Shown piece by piece: positions 6,839-15,519 of a stretch of 46,961 nt of DNA (its first letter is position 1; every line of letters starts with the position of its first letter). Location: the NCBI GenBank assembly GCA_030266915.1, contig JAJDIZ010000006.1:1-46961 (forward strand). The letters run 5' to 3'. The translations under genes and the position numbers were made by a program. The notes beneath the pieces are model-generated. The model ran no database searches. It was not told the DNA's origin and saw only the letters and a program-made list of their open reading frames with translations. Source of the stretch: Ruminococcaceae bacterium OttesenSCG-928-D13. GTDB lineage: Bacteria > Bacillota > Clostridia > Oscillospirales > Ruminococcaceae.

Positions 6839-9800
6839 TTACTGCAAATTCCGCTTAAACTCACGCCAATCCCGAACAGGTAGTTCGCTAAAGACCACAT
6901 CGTTTTCAAGCGCATCAAAATGCGCCTTGCCGCAGTGTATCTTCTGGCGTTCGGGATTACTCAAGCCGAACAAATCCGTGGTGCCTTTGGTTTCCAGCAC
7001 GAAGTACAGCTTCTGCTCACCGTTGCGTTTCAGATAGACCGCCCAGTCGGGATTGTATGTGCCAATGGGCGTTTCGATTTTGAAACGGCTGGGAATCTTG
7101 AAGAACATCTTCACATCGGGGTCATTGTCGAGGCTTTCGGCAAAGCGGCTTTCCACCAGGCTATCGTAGATGATGTGGTCGTACACACTGTTATCCACCG
7201 CGACGGCGTTGCGGTCGAGGTTCGCGATCAGCTCCGCGCTGTCGAAAATCTCCTGCACATAGTATTCTTCGCCCGCCAGCTTCACATAGCGGATGCCGTC
7301 GATGGCCAGGTTGTGGCGGTTGCGCGTGATGATCTCCAGCGCTTTTTCGGTAAAGGCTTGCGGGTTGTTAAGGAAATCCTTGCCGCGGTCGCTGTCCTTG
7401 ATGATACGCCCAACTGTGGAGCGCTTGAGCTGCGTTTCGGTCGTAATCACCCGCAGAATGTCGGGCAAAGTGTCATAGGTGTCCTGCAAATCGGTGGTGC
7501 GCAGTTCGCGCTCGGTGTGGGAAACTCCGGCGCTTTGGATGTCGATGTCGGCGGTCTGCGACACCAGCCGCGCCCTTGGAATGGGCGGCATAGCCCGCAA
7601 ATCATGGACGCTGTTCTCGATCAGAGCCTCCTGATTGATCTGCACGCGGTAGGTGGTCTTTTGCTTGATCTGATCCCACAACGCCTCAAACTGCGGCGAG
7701 AGGAGCGCCCGCTCTTTGCGGCGTACGGTCACCTCGCGGGAGGCGTCGCGAAGGGGCGGTCTGGCATCGGCTTTTTCGATGGCCTGAACGATAGCGCGCT
7801 GCGCCGCCTGACTAAACCGTGCGCCCAAGTCCAGCGTACCGGCGGCAAGCTGCGCTTTCATGGTATCCTTCATCTTGCCATCCTTGGTGATGAGTTTTTT
7901 GTCCTCAAGCTCGGTCATCAATGTCGCTGCATCTTCGTAGGATATAACTTTTTCCTCTGTGATTGTTTCGGTATAGGGAACGCTACGAATCACCTCGGCA
8001 TCGATTTTAACTGATTTCGTTATATTGTCAGACTCATCAGATGCAGCTTCAAAAGCATTGCCAATAACTGCTGCCACAACATTTCTTGCGGATGCGGGAA
8101 TTGCAGGAACTTGTTCAGCCAACAAATCAACGATTTCCTCATCGCTGAATGTGCTGGATATCGTTCCGCTGCTGTCAATCACGCCATTTGATTTAAGTAC
8201 ATCAACGACCTCGGATGCCTGTGCATCTGAAACTTTTTTCTCGATAATTTTGGTTTCTTCGTAAGTTTGCCCAACGAATAGGCTGAGCTGTAATACGCCA
8301 AATTTCACGCCGGTTTCCTGCTCGATTTCACGCTGCAATGTATCAGCGAACTCAGCGAAGCTCTCGTTGGCCATGACATGCAGGATGTTCACATCCCGAT
8401 CCTCGATGCGGTTACCCTGCTGATCCACGCACAGGCGCAGGCCGCGCCCGACCTTCTGCCGACAGGTAAAGGCGGATTTCTGCTCGATCAGCGTGCAAAC
8501 CTGAAACACGTTGGGGTTATCCCAACCCTCTTTCAGTGCGGAGTGGGAGAAAATAAAGCGCAGCGGGCACTCAAAACTGAGCAGCCACTCTTTGTCGCGC
8601 ATGATGGTGTTGTAGGTATCATCATCGGCCAAGGTGTCGCCCTTAGTGTTTTTGTATGCGCCCTTTTTATCCTGTGAGAAATAGCCGTTATGAACGCTCT
8701 CAACATTAGCGACAAAGCGGCTTTTCAGCTCGGCATATTTGGGCTTGTCCAGTAGTTCGAGGTAGCATTCCTCAAACATTTCGGCATAGATTCCTTTGTC
8801 GCCCTCGGTGGTGCGATATTTGACCACCTCATCGATGAAAAACAGGGACAGCACCTTGATACCCTTTTCCAGATAGCGCAGTTCCTTATCCAAATGCGCC
8901 TCAATGGTGCGACGAATCTGCGCACGCTTTAGGATGTTTTCGTCCACAGAGCCGATGGCTTTGCCCAGCTTGACAACTTCCGTATTGCTAAACTCCACAC
9001 ACTCGCCGCCGGGGGTACAGTCGATGCCCGCCAGCTGATAACCGTCGTAAAGTTCACGCCGACCGGAGAGGATAAATAAGTCATCGCCGGGTTTTGCGGT
9101 GATGGTCTTGCGGTTGACCTGGCCGCTTTTGGCCTGCACATCAATTTCAAACTTTGCGCGGAAGCCATTCTCGTTGGATACCGATTTCAGCGCGATATAT
9201 GGCTTGTTGTAATCGCCCTCAATGGCATTGCTGGACACACAAATCTGCTTGACCAGCCCCATCTGGTAGGCATCCACCGGGGTAAGGCGGTAGAGCAGAT
9301 TGATTTTCTCCCGATGGGTTGCCGAATAGCGAAACACGCACAGCGGATTCATCGAAGCGATGGCCTCTTTGGCCTTGGGTGTGTTGTCCACGCTCTGTGG
9401 CTCGTCAATGATGACGATTGGGTTTGTGTCCTGTATGAAGCGCATGGCGGTTTCGCCGTTCAGCTTGTCCTGCACCTGATTGATGATATTCTCGGCCTTT
9501 TTGAACGCATCGATGTTGATGATCATGATCTCGATGTTGCCGGAGGTAGCGAACTGCCGCACATCGCTGAGCTTTTTCGAATCGTAGATAAAATAGCGGC
9601 AGGGCACGTTATCGTAATGCGCGCCGAAGTGGTCGGCGGTAATCTGGAAGGATTTATACACACCCTCGCGGATGGCAACACTGGGCACCACAATAATAAA
9701 CTTGGTAAAGCCGTAGCGCCGGTTCATCTCGAAGATGGACTTCGTGTAGACGTAGGTTTTGCCGGTGCCGGTTTCCATCTCCACGCAGAATTGCGGTGTT

Positions 9801-10093
9801 TGTCGTGCGGGAATTGACATAGGGAATGAAATCGGGAAGGAGAAGCCCCCTTTCCAATCTCCCTTGGTCATCTGTAAATGGTTGCGTCTTTGAACGGCCT
9901 GCATATTCTTCAGCAGCGTATCGTCATCGATGAGCAGGGCATTGCCAACACCAAGCTCATTTTGCATCATGCTCATCTGCGCATCCTCCACAATGGAGAA
10001 GGTGGCGCGAGATTTCTCTTGACCCGCGAACAGGTCGCAGACGGCATTGACTGCATCGGTTTGGAAGTCTTGAGTTTTGAATTTTAATTTCAT
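6839..10093 (-). CDS. res: Type III restriction-modification Res subunit
   Basis: A 1084-aa superfamily 2 helicase-nuclease. Walker A is METGTGKT at residues 106-113, Walker B is IIDEPQS near 229, motif V/VI lies at KEGWDNPNVFQ and QKVGRGLRL near 535-550. The C-terminal nuclease has NPDWAVYL, then FVLETKG near 1035, a PD-(D/E)xK arrangement as in EcoP1I/EcoP15I Res. With Mod it would travel on and cut DNA between unmethylated sites in opposite orientation. It starts as ATGA on the stop of the small beta-flower-like gene, with GAGGTG upstream. Length and motif order are normal. All motifs look intact, so it is probably active. Confidence 0.95.
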   Translation of the reverse strand: MKLKFKTQDFQTDAVNAVCDLFAGQEKSRATFSIVEDAQMSMMQNELGVGNALLIDDDTLLKNMQAVQRRNHLQMTKGDWKGGFSFPISFPMSIPARQTPQFCVEMETGTGKTYVYTKSIFEMNRRYGFTKFIIVVPSVAIREGVYKSFQITADHFGAHYDNVPCRYFIYDSKKLSDVRQFATSGNIEIMIINIDAFKKAENIINQVQDKLNGETAMRFIQDTNPIVIIDEPQSVDNTPKAKEAIASMNPLCVFRYSATHREKINLLYRLTPVDAYQMGLVKQICVSSNAIEGDYNKPYIALKSVSNENGFRAKFEIDVQAKSGQVNRKTITAKPGDDLFILSGRRELYDGYQLAGIDCTPGGECVEFSNTEVVKLGKAIGSVDENILKRAQIRRTIEAHLDKELRYLEKGIKVLSLFFIDEVVKYRTTEGDKGIYAEMFEECYLELLDKPKYAELKSRFVANVESVHNGYFSQDKKGAYKNTKGDTLADDDTYNTIMRDKEWLLSFECPLRFIFSHSALKEGWDNPNVFQVCTLIEQKSAFTCRQKVGRGLRLCVDQQGNRIEDRDVNILHVMANESFAEFADTLQREIEQETGVKFGVLQLSLFVGQTYEETKIIEKKVSDAQASEVVDVLKSNGVIDSSGTISSTFSDEEIVDLLAEQVPAIPASARNVVAAVIGNAFEAASDESDNITKSVKIDAEVIRSVPYTETITEEKVISYEDAATLMTELEDKKLITKDGKMKDTMKAQLAAGTLDLGARFSQAAQRAIVQAIEKADARPPLRDASREVTVRRKERALLSPQFEALWDQIKQKTTYRVQINQEALIENSVHDLRAMPPIPRARLVSQTADIDIQSAGVSHTERELRTTDLQDTYDTLPDILRVITTETQLKRSTVGRIIKDSDRGKDFLNNPQAFTEKALEIITRNRHNLAIDGIRYVKLAGEEYYVQEIFDSAELIANLDRNAVAVDNSVYDHIIYDSLVESRFAESLDNDPDVKMFFKIPSRFKIETPIGTYNPDWAVYLKRNGEQKLYFVLETKGTTDLFGLSNPERQKIHCGKAHFDALENDVVFSELPVRDWREFKRNLQ

Positions 10094-10380
10094 GACTTCA
10101 CCTCGAAGTCGTCATATCCCGCATACATTACTGAACCAACATAATCCGCGTAAGAACTGCCAATTGAATTGCATGGTTTACTGCTCACGGAAGTTTGCTT
10201 ATTCCTTTTGCTGGTATCTACGACCAACCTATTTTCATTTTTGACTTCGCCAATGTATTTTCCATCAAAATCATAGATTTCATCACCACTGAATCGACCA
10301 AGCGGCTCACCGTGGGAAGAATATAAACAATCTCCACTTCTGTGGCCGATATATTTGCCGCCCCAAGCCCAATAATTCAT
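10090..10380 (-). CDS. Small 4-fold beta-flower-like protein between mod and res
   Basis: A 96-aa protein. The first 55 residues hold about four short repeats of the type x-DGKYIG-x-x-x-x-G-x-x-x-Y (GGKYIG, GEPLGRF, GDEIYD, DGKYIGEV). This resembles the '4-fold beta-flower' domain, a small symmetrical beta fold of unknown role. The remaining 40 residues are polar and likely flexible, with Ser and Lys abundant. GGGGGTG lies 5 nt before the ATG. The gene sits 12 nt after mod and overlaps the start of res as ATGA. Its fixed place between the two enzyme genes suggests a subunit or control protein of the complex. Family call is moderate; role is inferred. Confidence 0.72.
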   Translation of the reverse strand: MNYWAWGGKYIGHRSGDCLYSSHGEPLGRFSGDEIYDFDGKYIGEVKNENRLVVDTSKRNKQTSVSSKPCNSIGSSYADYVGSVMYAGYDDFEVKS

Positions 10381-10392
10381 ATATTCACCCCC

Positions 10393-12483
10393 CTACAGTA
10401 ACTTCATCTCAATATCTCGGTCTTTCAGGATATAGTGCGCATTGCTCAGCGCGGTGTCATCCGCGAAACCTTCCTCGGCGGCGATAATCTTGGCGGGCGC
10501 AAGGTCGCACATGGCTTCGATATCCTTCGGGGTAATGCCGCTGTCCAAACAGACCAACAGCATGGCGTCCTCGCCGATGGAGTACACCTTCTTACCGCCC
10601 ACCGTGATGGGCCGCACAGGGAAGTCCAGCGGCACACCCATTTTCAGCATGACTTCAAAGACGATGTCCATATCGGAGCGTCCGGCCTTGAGGGTATTGC
10701 TGAGGGAATCGAAGCGATCCCACAGGGTTTGCAGATTGCCGTCCGATATGGGCGCGGCATCCCAGGCCACAAGGTTGGAGGAATCCAGCTTGAAGCAGCG
10801 GAAGCCTATATCCAGCTGATTGGCCATAGCAAGGTTGGTGTCTGTTTCATCTGCGGCGCTCCAGCGTGGTGGAATGATCGGCACGGAGAAGGCTTGCTCG
10901 CCGTCATCGCTGAGGAAAAGCTTCTGCTGCGCAGTATCAATGTTTTGCGCAATGTGCCGCAAATCTCCACCATCTTTCGCGAGCGCTTCTTTGATCTTGG
11001 TTCCGGCGCGGCGGATGCGCTCCTTGCCGATCTCGCAGATATTCTTATATCCCGCCTTGAATGCTTCGGAGTTTTCGTCACAGACTTCGGGAAGCTGCAC
11101 GCAGATAAAGCGGCGGTTGCCGCCATCTTCGGCGTTGAGCTGCATGACGGCATGGGCGGTGGTAGCGGAACCGGAGAAAAAGTCAAGGATGATGTCGTTG
11201 TCCTGTGCCGCTGTCACATACGAAATTAAGTTTTTAATATCATCAATGCTTTTTGGATTTTCAAAAACTCTAATGCCATCAAACAGTTTGTTAAACTCCT
11301 GTGTTGCTGTCTGAGCATAACTAAAGTGAACACTTCTCATGACCTGCTTATCAGCTTCAAACAAATTACTCCTTACACGTGGTACAGTGGTCTCATCGGG
11401 ACCGAAAACAACATGCCCCTTCTCAACTTCCTCCTGCAAGCGTTCAGGTGAGTATCTCCAGCCACTAATGGGTTTTTTTACGGATTTACCAGTAATCGGA
11501 TGCATTACATCATAATGCGATCCACCGCTACCAGGCCAGTTTATGTTCCCATCATCTCGGTACGGGCCTTGCTCATCTACTTTAGTATATCGAACCAAGG
11601 GTTTTCTTTCATCTTCAGAAGGCCACGATGCATAAAGCGCTTTTAAGCCTTCATTCACCTTTGACCAATCATCGTTATAAAGTTTCCTTAGCCGTTCAAA
11701 TTCTGCTTTTACTTCGTCCACGCCCTCTTTGTTTGCACGAAAAATAGTGCCGTTTTCGGCAACAGTAGCAGCACTTTTGAAGTAGACAAGCATATATTCA
11801 TGGCCAACAGAAAAGTATTTCGCGTCATTTTTTCTGTTTTTGTCATACACAAGGCAAGCAACAAAGTTTTCTTCCCCGAAAACCTCATTGCAGAGTTTTT
11901 TCAGATTATCGACCTCAGCGTCATCGATGCTGATAAATATAATCCCATCATCCCGCAACAGGTTCGCCGCCAGACGCAGGCGAGGGAACATCATGTTCAG
12001 CCAGTTGGTATGGTAGCGGCCCATGGTTTCGGGGTTCGACTTGGTGGTCTGTTGGGTCACTTCCTTGTAGCGGGCAATGGGGTCGCGGAAGTCGTCCTCG
12101 TACACAAAATCGTGACCGGTATTGTAGGGCGGGTCGATGTAAATCATCTTCACCTTGCGAAAACAGGCGGTCTGGAGCAGCTTGAGCGCCTCCAGATTGT
12201 CGCCCTCTATATATAAATTGTGGGTGGTGTCCCAGTTTACGCTTTCGTCCTCGCTGGGGCGCAGCGTTCCGGTGGAGCGCTTTCCGGCAATGCGATAGCA
12301 CTCGGCCTTGCCCGACCACTCAAACTTGTATTTCTCAAAATCATTGTCCATGTACTCGCCGCACAGGTTCAACAGCTTGTCGATGTCGAGCTTGCCCTCG
12401 ACAAAGCATTGGGGGAACAGACTTTGCAGCTTGTCCCGATCCGCCCGCTCGATATCCATGCTCTGGCCGTCGAATTTATCCAT
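10393..12483 (-). CDS. mod: Type III DNA adenine methyltransferase (Mod)
   Basis: A 696-aa beta-class DNA methyltransferase. Motif IV is DPPY at residues 117-120 (MIYIDPPYNTGHDF), followed by the target-recognition stretch, and motif I is FFSGSATTAHAV near 435. This order (IV before I) is typical of type III Mod proteins. It should methylate adenine in an asymmetric site and give the Res subunit its sequence specificity. GGAGG lies 8 nt before the ATG. The start overlaps the end of the SNF2 gene by 8 nt. Residues about 170-380 are the likely target-recognition region; they are AT-richer than the rest of the gene, a common sign of module exchange. Confidence 0.95.
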   Translation of the reverse strand: MDKFDGQSMDIERADRDKLQSLFPQCFVEGKLDIDKLLNLCGEYMDNDFEKYKFEWSGKAECYRIAGKRSTGTLRPSEDESVNWDTTHNLYIEGDNLEALKLLQTACFRKVKMIYIDPPYNTGHDFVYEDDFRDPIARYKEVTQQTTKSNPETMGRYHTNWLNMMFPRLRLAANLLRDDGIIFISIDDAEVDNLKKLCNEVFGEENFVACLVYDKNRKNDAKYFSVGHEYMLVYFKSAATVAENGTIFRANKEGVDEVKAEFERLRKLYNDDWSKVNEGLKALYASWPSEDERKPLVRYTKVDEQGPYRDDGNINWPGSGGSHYDVMHPITGKSVKKPISGWRYSPERLQEEVEKGHVVFGPDETTVPRVRSNLFEADKQVMRSVHFSYAQTATQEFNKLFDGIRVFENPKSIDDIKNLISYVTAAQDNDIILDFFSGSATTAHAVMQLNAEDGGNRRFICVQLPEVCDENSEAFKAGYKNICEIGKERIRRAGTKIKEALAKDGGDLRHIAQNIDTAQQKLFLSDDGEQAFSVPIIPPRWSAADETDTNLAMANQLDIGFRCFKLDSSNLVAWDAAPISDGNLQTLWDRFDSLSNTLKAGRSDMDIVFEVMLKMGVPLDFPVRPITVGGKKVYSIGEDAMLLVCLDSGITPKDIEAMCDLAPAKIIAAEEGFADDTALSNAHYILKDRDIEMKLL

Positions 12484-15061
12484 TTTGGTGTCCTCCCGAT
12501 ACTTTTACTGCGAACTGCCGCCGGAGGCGGACAGTGTATTGCTCTTTTGCGGTCATGGCCGCGATCTCATCCTCGGCGGCGACATTCACCCGCATTTGCT
12601 CATAGAACAGCGTGTGCTCCCGGCCGCGAAGGTCTTTTTCCAGCACCTTCAAGCGTTTGCCGATGGTTATCTCTTTCAGGCGGTCGCCAGATTCGGCTTC
12701 CAGCTCCTGCTTGGCCGCCTTGATCTCGGCGCTGATATCGTCCAGTGAATGCTCCAGCGCGGTTTTCTTAAGCTCTGCGCGGAGCTTGACGCGTTCGATT
12801 TCCTCCTGCGCCGCCGTGTCCTGTTTGCTCGCGTAATTGCGAACCAGCTCGTCGGTCGGCACCAGCGCATCCAGCGGGTGAGGCGAGCTGCCCCCGGTGG
12901 AGTTCCGCAACCAGTAGGAGGTCACCTTGCCGGTTTCGGTGCAGGAGAGCGCCGGCAGCACCAAAATCTCGCGGCATTCATCATCTGTGAGCGTTTGCTC
13001 CGATGCGGTTTTGCCCACCAGTACGGCGCTTGTGGCGACCTCAGCCCGGTTCTTGAGGATGCGCACATCGTAGAAAGCGATGTCGCAGGGTTCAATGTCG
13101 GCGTCAACGCAAATCTCGCCGCAGTCCGCGCAGGAAATCTCGCCAAAAATTCCTTTCACCAGAACCGAGGTTAGGGCAATCTTGCCGCCGTTGGGTCTAA
13201 AATCTTTGGCAAGGCCGTACCGCTTCTGCCCGGTGTAGGGCTTGTTGCGGCTGCCTGTCCAGTAGTAGAAGAGCTGCTGTGGCGCGTCGGCAATCAGGGT
13301 GATGGTTTTAGCCTGATCGTCAATGGCGTAATCATCCCGCCTGGCGAACCACGCGCAGACCACTTGCCACAACGCGTCGTTCAGCTCGGCGGCCTTATCC
13401 TCTATGTACCGCGGCGTGACGGCCACCTTGTCGGCGACGGCCTTGGTGAAGGTGGTGAACAGCGTGTCCTCCGCTTGGGCAACCAGCCGCTTGTTGTCCT
13501 GCTCAAAGGTGGCGAGGTTCTCATCAAAGGCCGCCTTGATCTCGTCAGTCTTGCGGAGCTGCGCCAGCATCTCGTCGATGGAAGCGTCAAAATTGCCGAC
13601 AATCTCGTCCGACATTCCGAAGATGCTGTCGAACTGCAACACCCGCTTGTTGATCAGTTCCAGAATGCGCACATCTGCAAAGTTTTGTTGCCCCAGCAGA
13701 TTGACGACCAGAACATCCGACTGCTGCCCCTGCCGGTGACAGCGGCTGATGCGCTGCTCCATTTCGACGGCGTTGTACAGCAGATTGTAATTGATCACCA
13801 GCGGGCAGAATTCCATGTCCAGCCCTTTTGCGGCGGCGTCCGTGGCAATCAGCACAGCGGATTTTTCGGCACGAAACCGCTCGATGTAATCCTGCTCCGT
13901 ACTGCGGATAACCGGGTAGCCGTTCGAGGCCAGCAGCTCGGACAGAACCCCCAGTGTGGTTAAATTATCCGCAAAGACAAGGGCTTTTTGCGGGAGTTTC
14001 TTCTGCTTCAGGGCGGCAAAGCACTTTTTCAGTGTGCCAAGTAGCTCGGACATCTTGCCGCTGATGGTAATGCTTTCGGCGAGACTTCGCATTTCGCTGA
14101 GTTGCGGTTTTTCTTCGCCATCCCCCAACCGGGAAATCGCACCGTCCAGCGTTTTGCAGAACGCCTGCGGCGAGGATGAGAGAATGTGGAAAAACATCAG
14201 CGTCAGATCGTAGGTTTCCATCTGTGGGTACGCCGCCTTGCGGGGCAGGGTGATGTATGCGTCCAGCAGCCGATACAGCTCCTGTTCCTGCGAGGTCAGC
14301 TCGTAGTTCAGCGTCAGCGGCAGACGATTGGTGAAGCCCACATACTCCGTCACCTGATTTTTCAGCGTGCGGAAGGCAAACTGTGACACCCACGAGGTCA
14401 GTTCCGGGTAGTTTTCCGGCTTGCGGAAGTATCGCTTGTAGAACGCATCCAAGTCGGGCAGCACGGTTTCGTCGATGAAGTGGATCAGGCCGTAGATGTC
14501 CATGATGCTCATGGTGATCGGCGTGGGCGTGAGCAGCAACTTGAAGGAGCCGTCTGTCGCCGCTTTCAACGTGGAAACGGTTTTGTTCTGCGGCTTCGAC
14601 AGCACGTCGGCTTCATCGAAGATGATCAGATCCCACGGTTTCTCGCCAATGGCATCGGCATGGCGCACGGCGAAATCATAGGTTGTGATCGCCAGCCCAT
14701 CCTCATCAGGGATCGCGTCACCACTGGCCCACAGAAAGTAGGGCAACGCAAAGCCGCTCTCGATTTTGTCTGTCCACTGTTTCACCAGGTTGGGCGGTAG
14801 GACGAGCAAGAGCCGATCCTTGCCCTCGTACCATTTCTGCGCCGCCACCAGCAGGGCTTCGTAGGTTTTGCCGAGCGAACCCTCGTCGCAGAGGATGCAA
14901 CCTTTCAGGTAAGGCGAGCGCAGGGCAAACCGCGCCGCCGCGATCTGGTAGGGGTAAATGCCGATGGAGGAGGACGCAAACGCGGGCAGCAGTGACTCAT
15001 CGTCAGCAAGCCCCGCGAGCCGCCGCGCGGTGACATAGGTGGCGAAACTGGTTTGTTGCAC
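12476..15061 (-). CDS. SNF2-type DEAD helicase of the restriction operon
   Basis: An 861-aa superfamily 2 ATPase of SNF2 type. Walker A is CDEGSLGKT at residues 58-66, DEAD is at 149-152, TPTP follows at motif III, and RCHRQGQ near 440 is motif VI. After the motor comes an insertion with LINKRVLQFD, a Cys cluster (CADCGEICVDADIEPC) that may hold zinc, and a charged coiled coil over the last 120 residues. GTG at 15061 is chosen because AAAGGAG lies 8 nt upstream; TTG at 15094 lacks such a site. Placed directly before mod, it probably translocates on DNA as part of the defence complex. SNF2 motors are known from DISARM and other systems, but the rest of this operon does not match DISARM. Confidence 0.9.
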   Translation of the reverse strand: MQQTSFATYVTARRLAGLADDESLLPAFASSSIGIYPYQIAAARFALRSPYLKGCILCDEGSLGKTYEALLVAAQKWYEGKDRLLLVLPPNLVKQWTDKIESGFALPYFLWASGDAIPDEDGLAITTYDFAVRHADAIGEKPWDLIIFDEADVLSKPQNKTVSTLKAATDGSFKLLLTPTPITMSIMDIYGLIHFIDETVLPDLDAFYKRYFRKPENYPELTSWVSQFAFRTLKNQVTEYVGFTNRLPLTLNYELTSQEQELYRLLDAYITLPRKAAYPQMETYDLTLMFFHILSSSPQAFCKTLDGAISRLGDGEEKPQLSEMRSLAESITISGKMSELLGTLKKCFAALKQKKLPQKALVFADNLTTLGVLSELLASNGYPVIRSTEQDYIERFRAEKSAVLIATDAAAKGLDMEFCPLVINYNLLYNAVEMEQRISRCHRQGQQSDVLVVNLLGQQNFADVRILELINKRVLQFDSIFGMSDEIVGNFDASIDEMLAQLRKTDEIKAAFDENLATFEQDNKRLVAQAEDTLFTTFTKAVADKVAVTPRYIEDKAAELNDALWQVVCAWFARRDDYAIDDQAKTITLIADAPQQLFYYWTGSRNKPYTGQKRYGLAKDFRPNGGKIALTSVLVKGIFGEISCADCGEICVDADIEPCDIAFYDVRILKNRAEVATSAVLVGKTASEQTLTDDECREILVLPALSCTETGKVTSYWLRNSTGGSSPHPLDALVPTDELVRNYASKQDTAAQEEIERVKLRAELKKTALEHSLDDISAEIKAAKQELEAESGDRLKEITIGKRLKVLEKDLRGREHTLFYEQMRVNVAAEDEIAAMTAKEQYTVRLRRQFAVKVSGGHQNG

Positions 15062-15099
15062 GGCGGGTTCTCCTTTCACAAAATGAATACCCAATACGA

Positions 15100-15303
15100 T
15101 TAGTCAGGGATCATCTCCATAATATCGCCGATATCACATTCCAGTGCTGTACAGATTTTTTGAAGTATTTCGGTATTCACGTTTTCATTTTTTCCGAGCT
15201 TGGTGATGGAGGCCGAACTGACCCCTGCCAATCGTTGTAGGTCCTTCTTCATCATGTCTCTATCAATCAACAACTTCCACAATTTTTTGTAGCTAATAGC
15301 CAT
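15100..15303 (-). CDS. XRE-family regulator heading the defence operon
   Basis: A 67-aa Cro/C1-type helix-turn-helix protein: KLWKLLIDRDMMKKDLQRLA, then VSSASITKLGKNENVN and an IGDIMEMIPD tail. This is the usual small XRE type found as a controller of restriction systems and mobile elements. ATG at 15303 has GAGGTG just upstream. It is the first gene after the leftward promoter, 38 nt before the SNF2 gene. It likely regulates that promoter; an imperfect palindrome at 15334-15347 downstream of the -10 is a candidate operator. Confidence 0.88.
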   Translation of the reverse strand: MAISYKKLWKLLIDRDMMKKDLQRLAGVSSASITKLGKNENVNTEILQKICTALECDIGDIMEMIPD

Positions 15304-15342
15304 CACAATCACCTCTTTCAAAATGGGCTTGTAATACACTTG

Positions 15343-15372
15343 AGTATACCACAGCTGCATGGTTGTTCACAA
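15343..15372 (-). promoter_or_regulatory. Leftward promoter of the defence operon
   Basis: On the minus strand TTGTGA (15367-15372), an 18-nt spacer and TATACT (15343-15348), with TGG just before the -10 giving an extended -10. It lies 40 nt upstream of the XRE start. An imperfect palindrome covers 15334-15347 (ATACTCAAGTGTAT, 10 of 14 symmetrical), overlapping the -10 and the likely transcription start, as expected for an autorepressor site. Confidence 0.6.
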
Positions 15373-15412
15373 GAACTATTAGCGTGTTCGCTTGATTGAG
15401 CTTCATAATAGA

Positions 15413-15441
15413 TTGATTTGAAGGGGCTTTGATGATATACT
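15413..15441 (+). promoter_or_regulatory. Rightward promoter of the metallopeptidase gene
   Basis: TTGATT (15413-15418), a 17-nt spacer and TATACT (15436-15441), with TGA before the -10. The sequence after the -10 (TATACTCGAATT) resembles that after the divergent leftward -10 (TATACTCAAGTG), so one regulator might act at both. The start codon lies about 70 nt downstream. Confidence 0.6.
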
Positions 15442-15519
15442 CGAATTGGATATATTTCCCGATGCAGGTAAGCAGAGAAAGGAAGCCAAGCGATGCATTA
15501 AAAGACGGAGGGGATGGTC

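Noticed and set aside
6920..8014. Rightward frame of 364 codons opposite res
   Set aside because: Antisense to an intact helicase-nuclease gene with all motifs; no start signal.
1..15360. DISARM or BREX identity for the leftward operon
   Set aside because: There is an SNF2 motor and a PLD-like protein, but no DrmA/DrmB-type proteins, no BrxL/PglZ and the methyltransferase is type III Mod.
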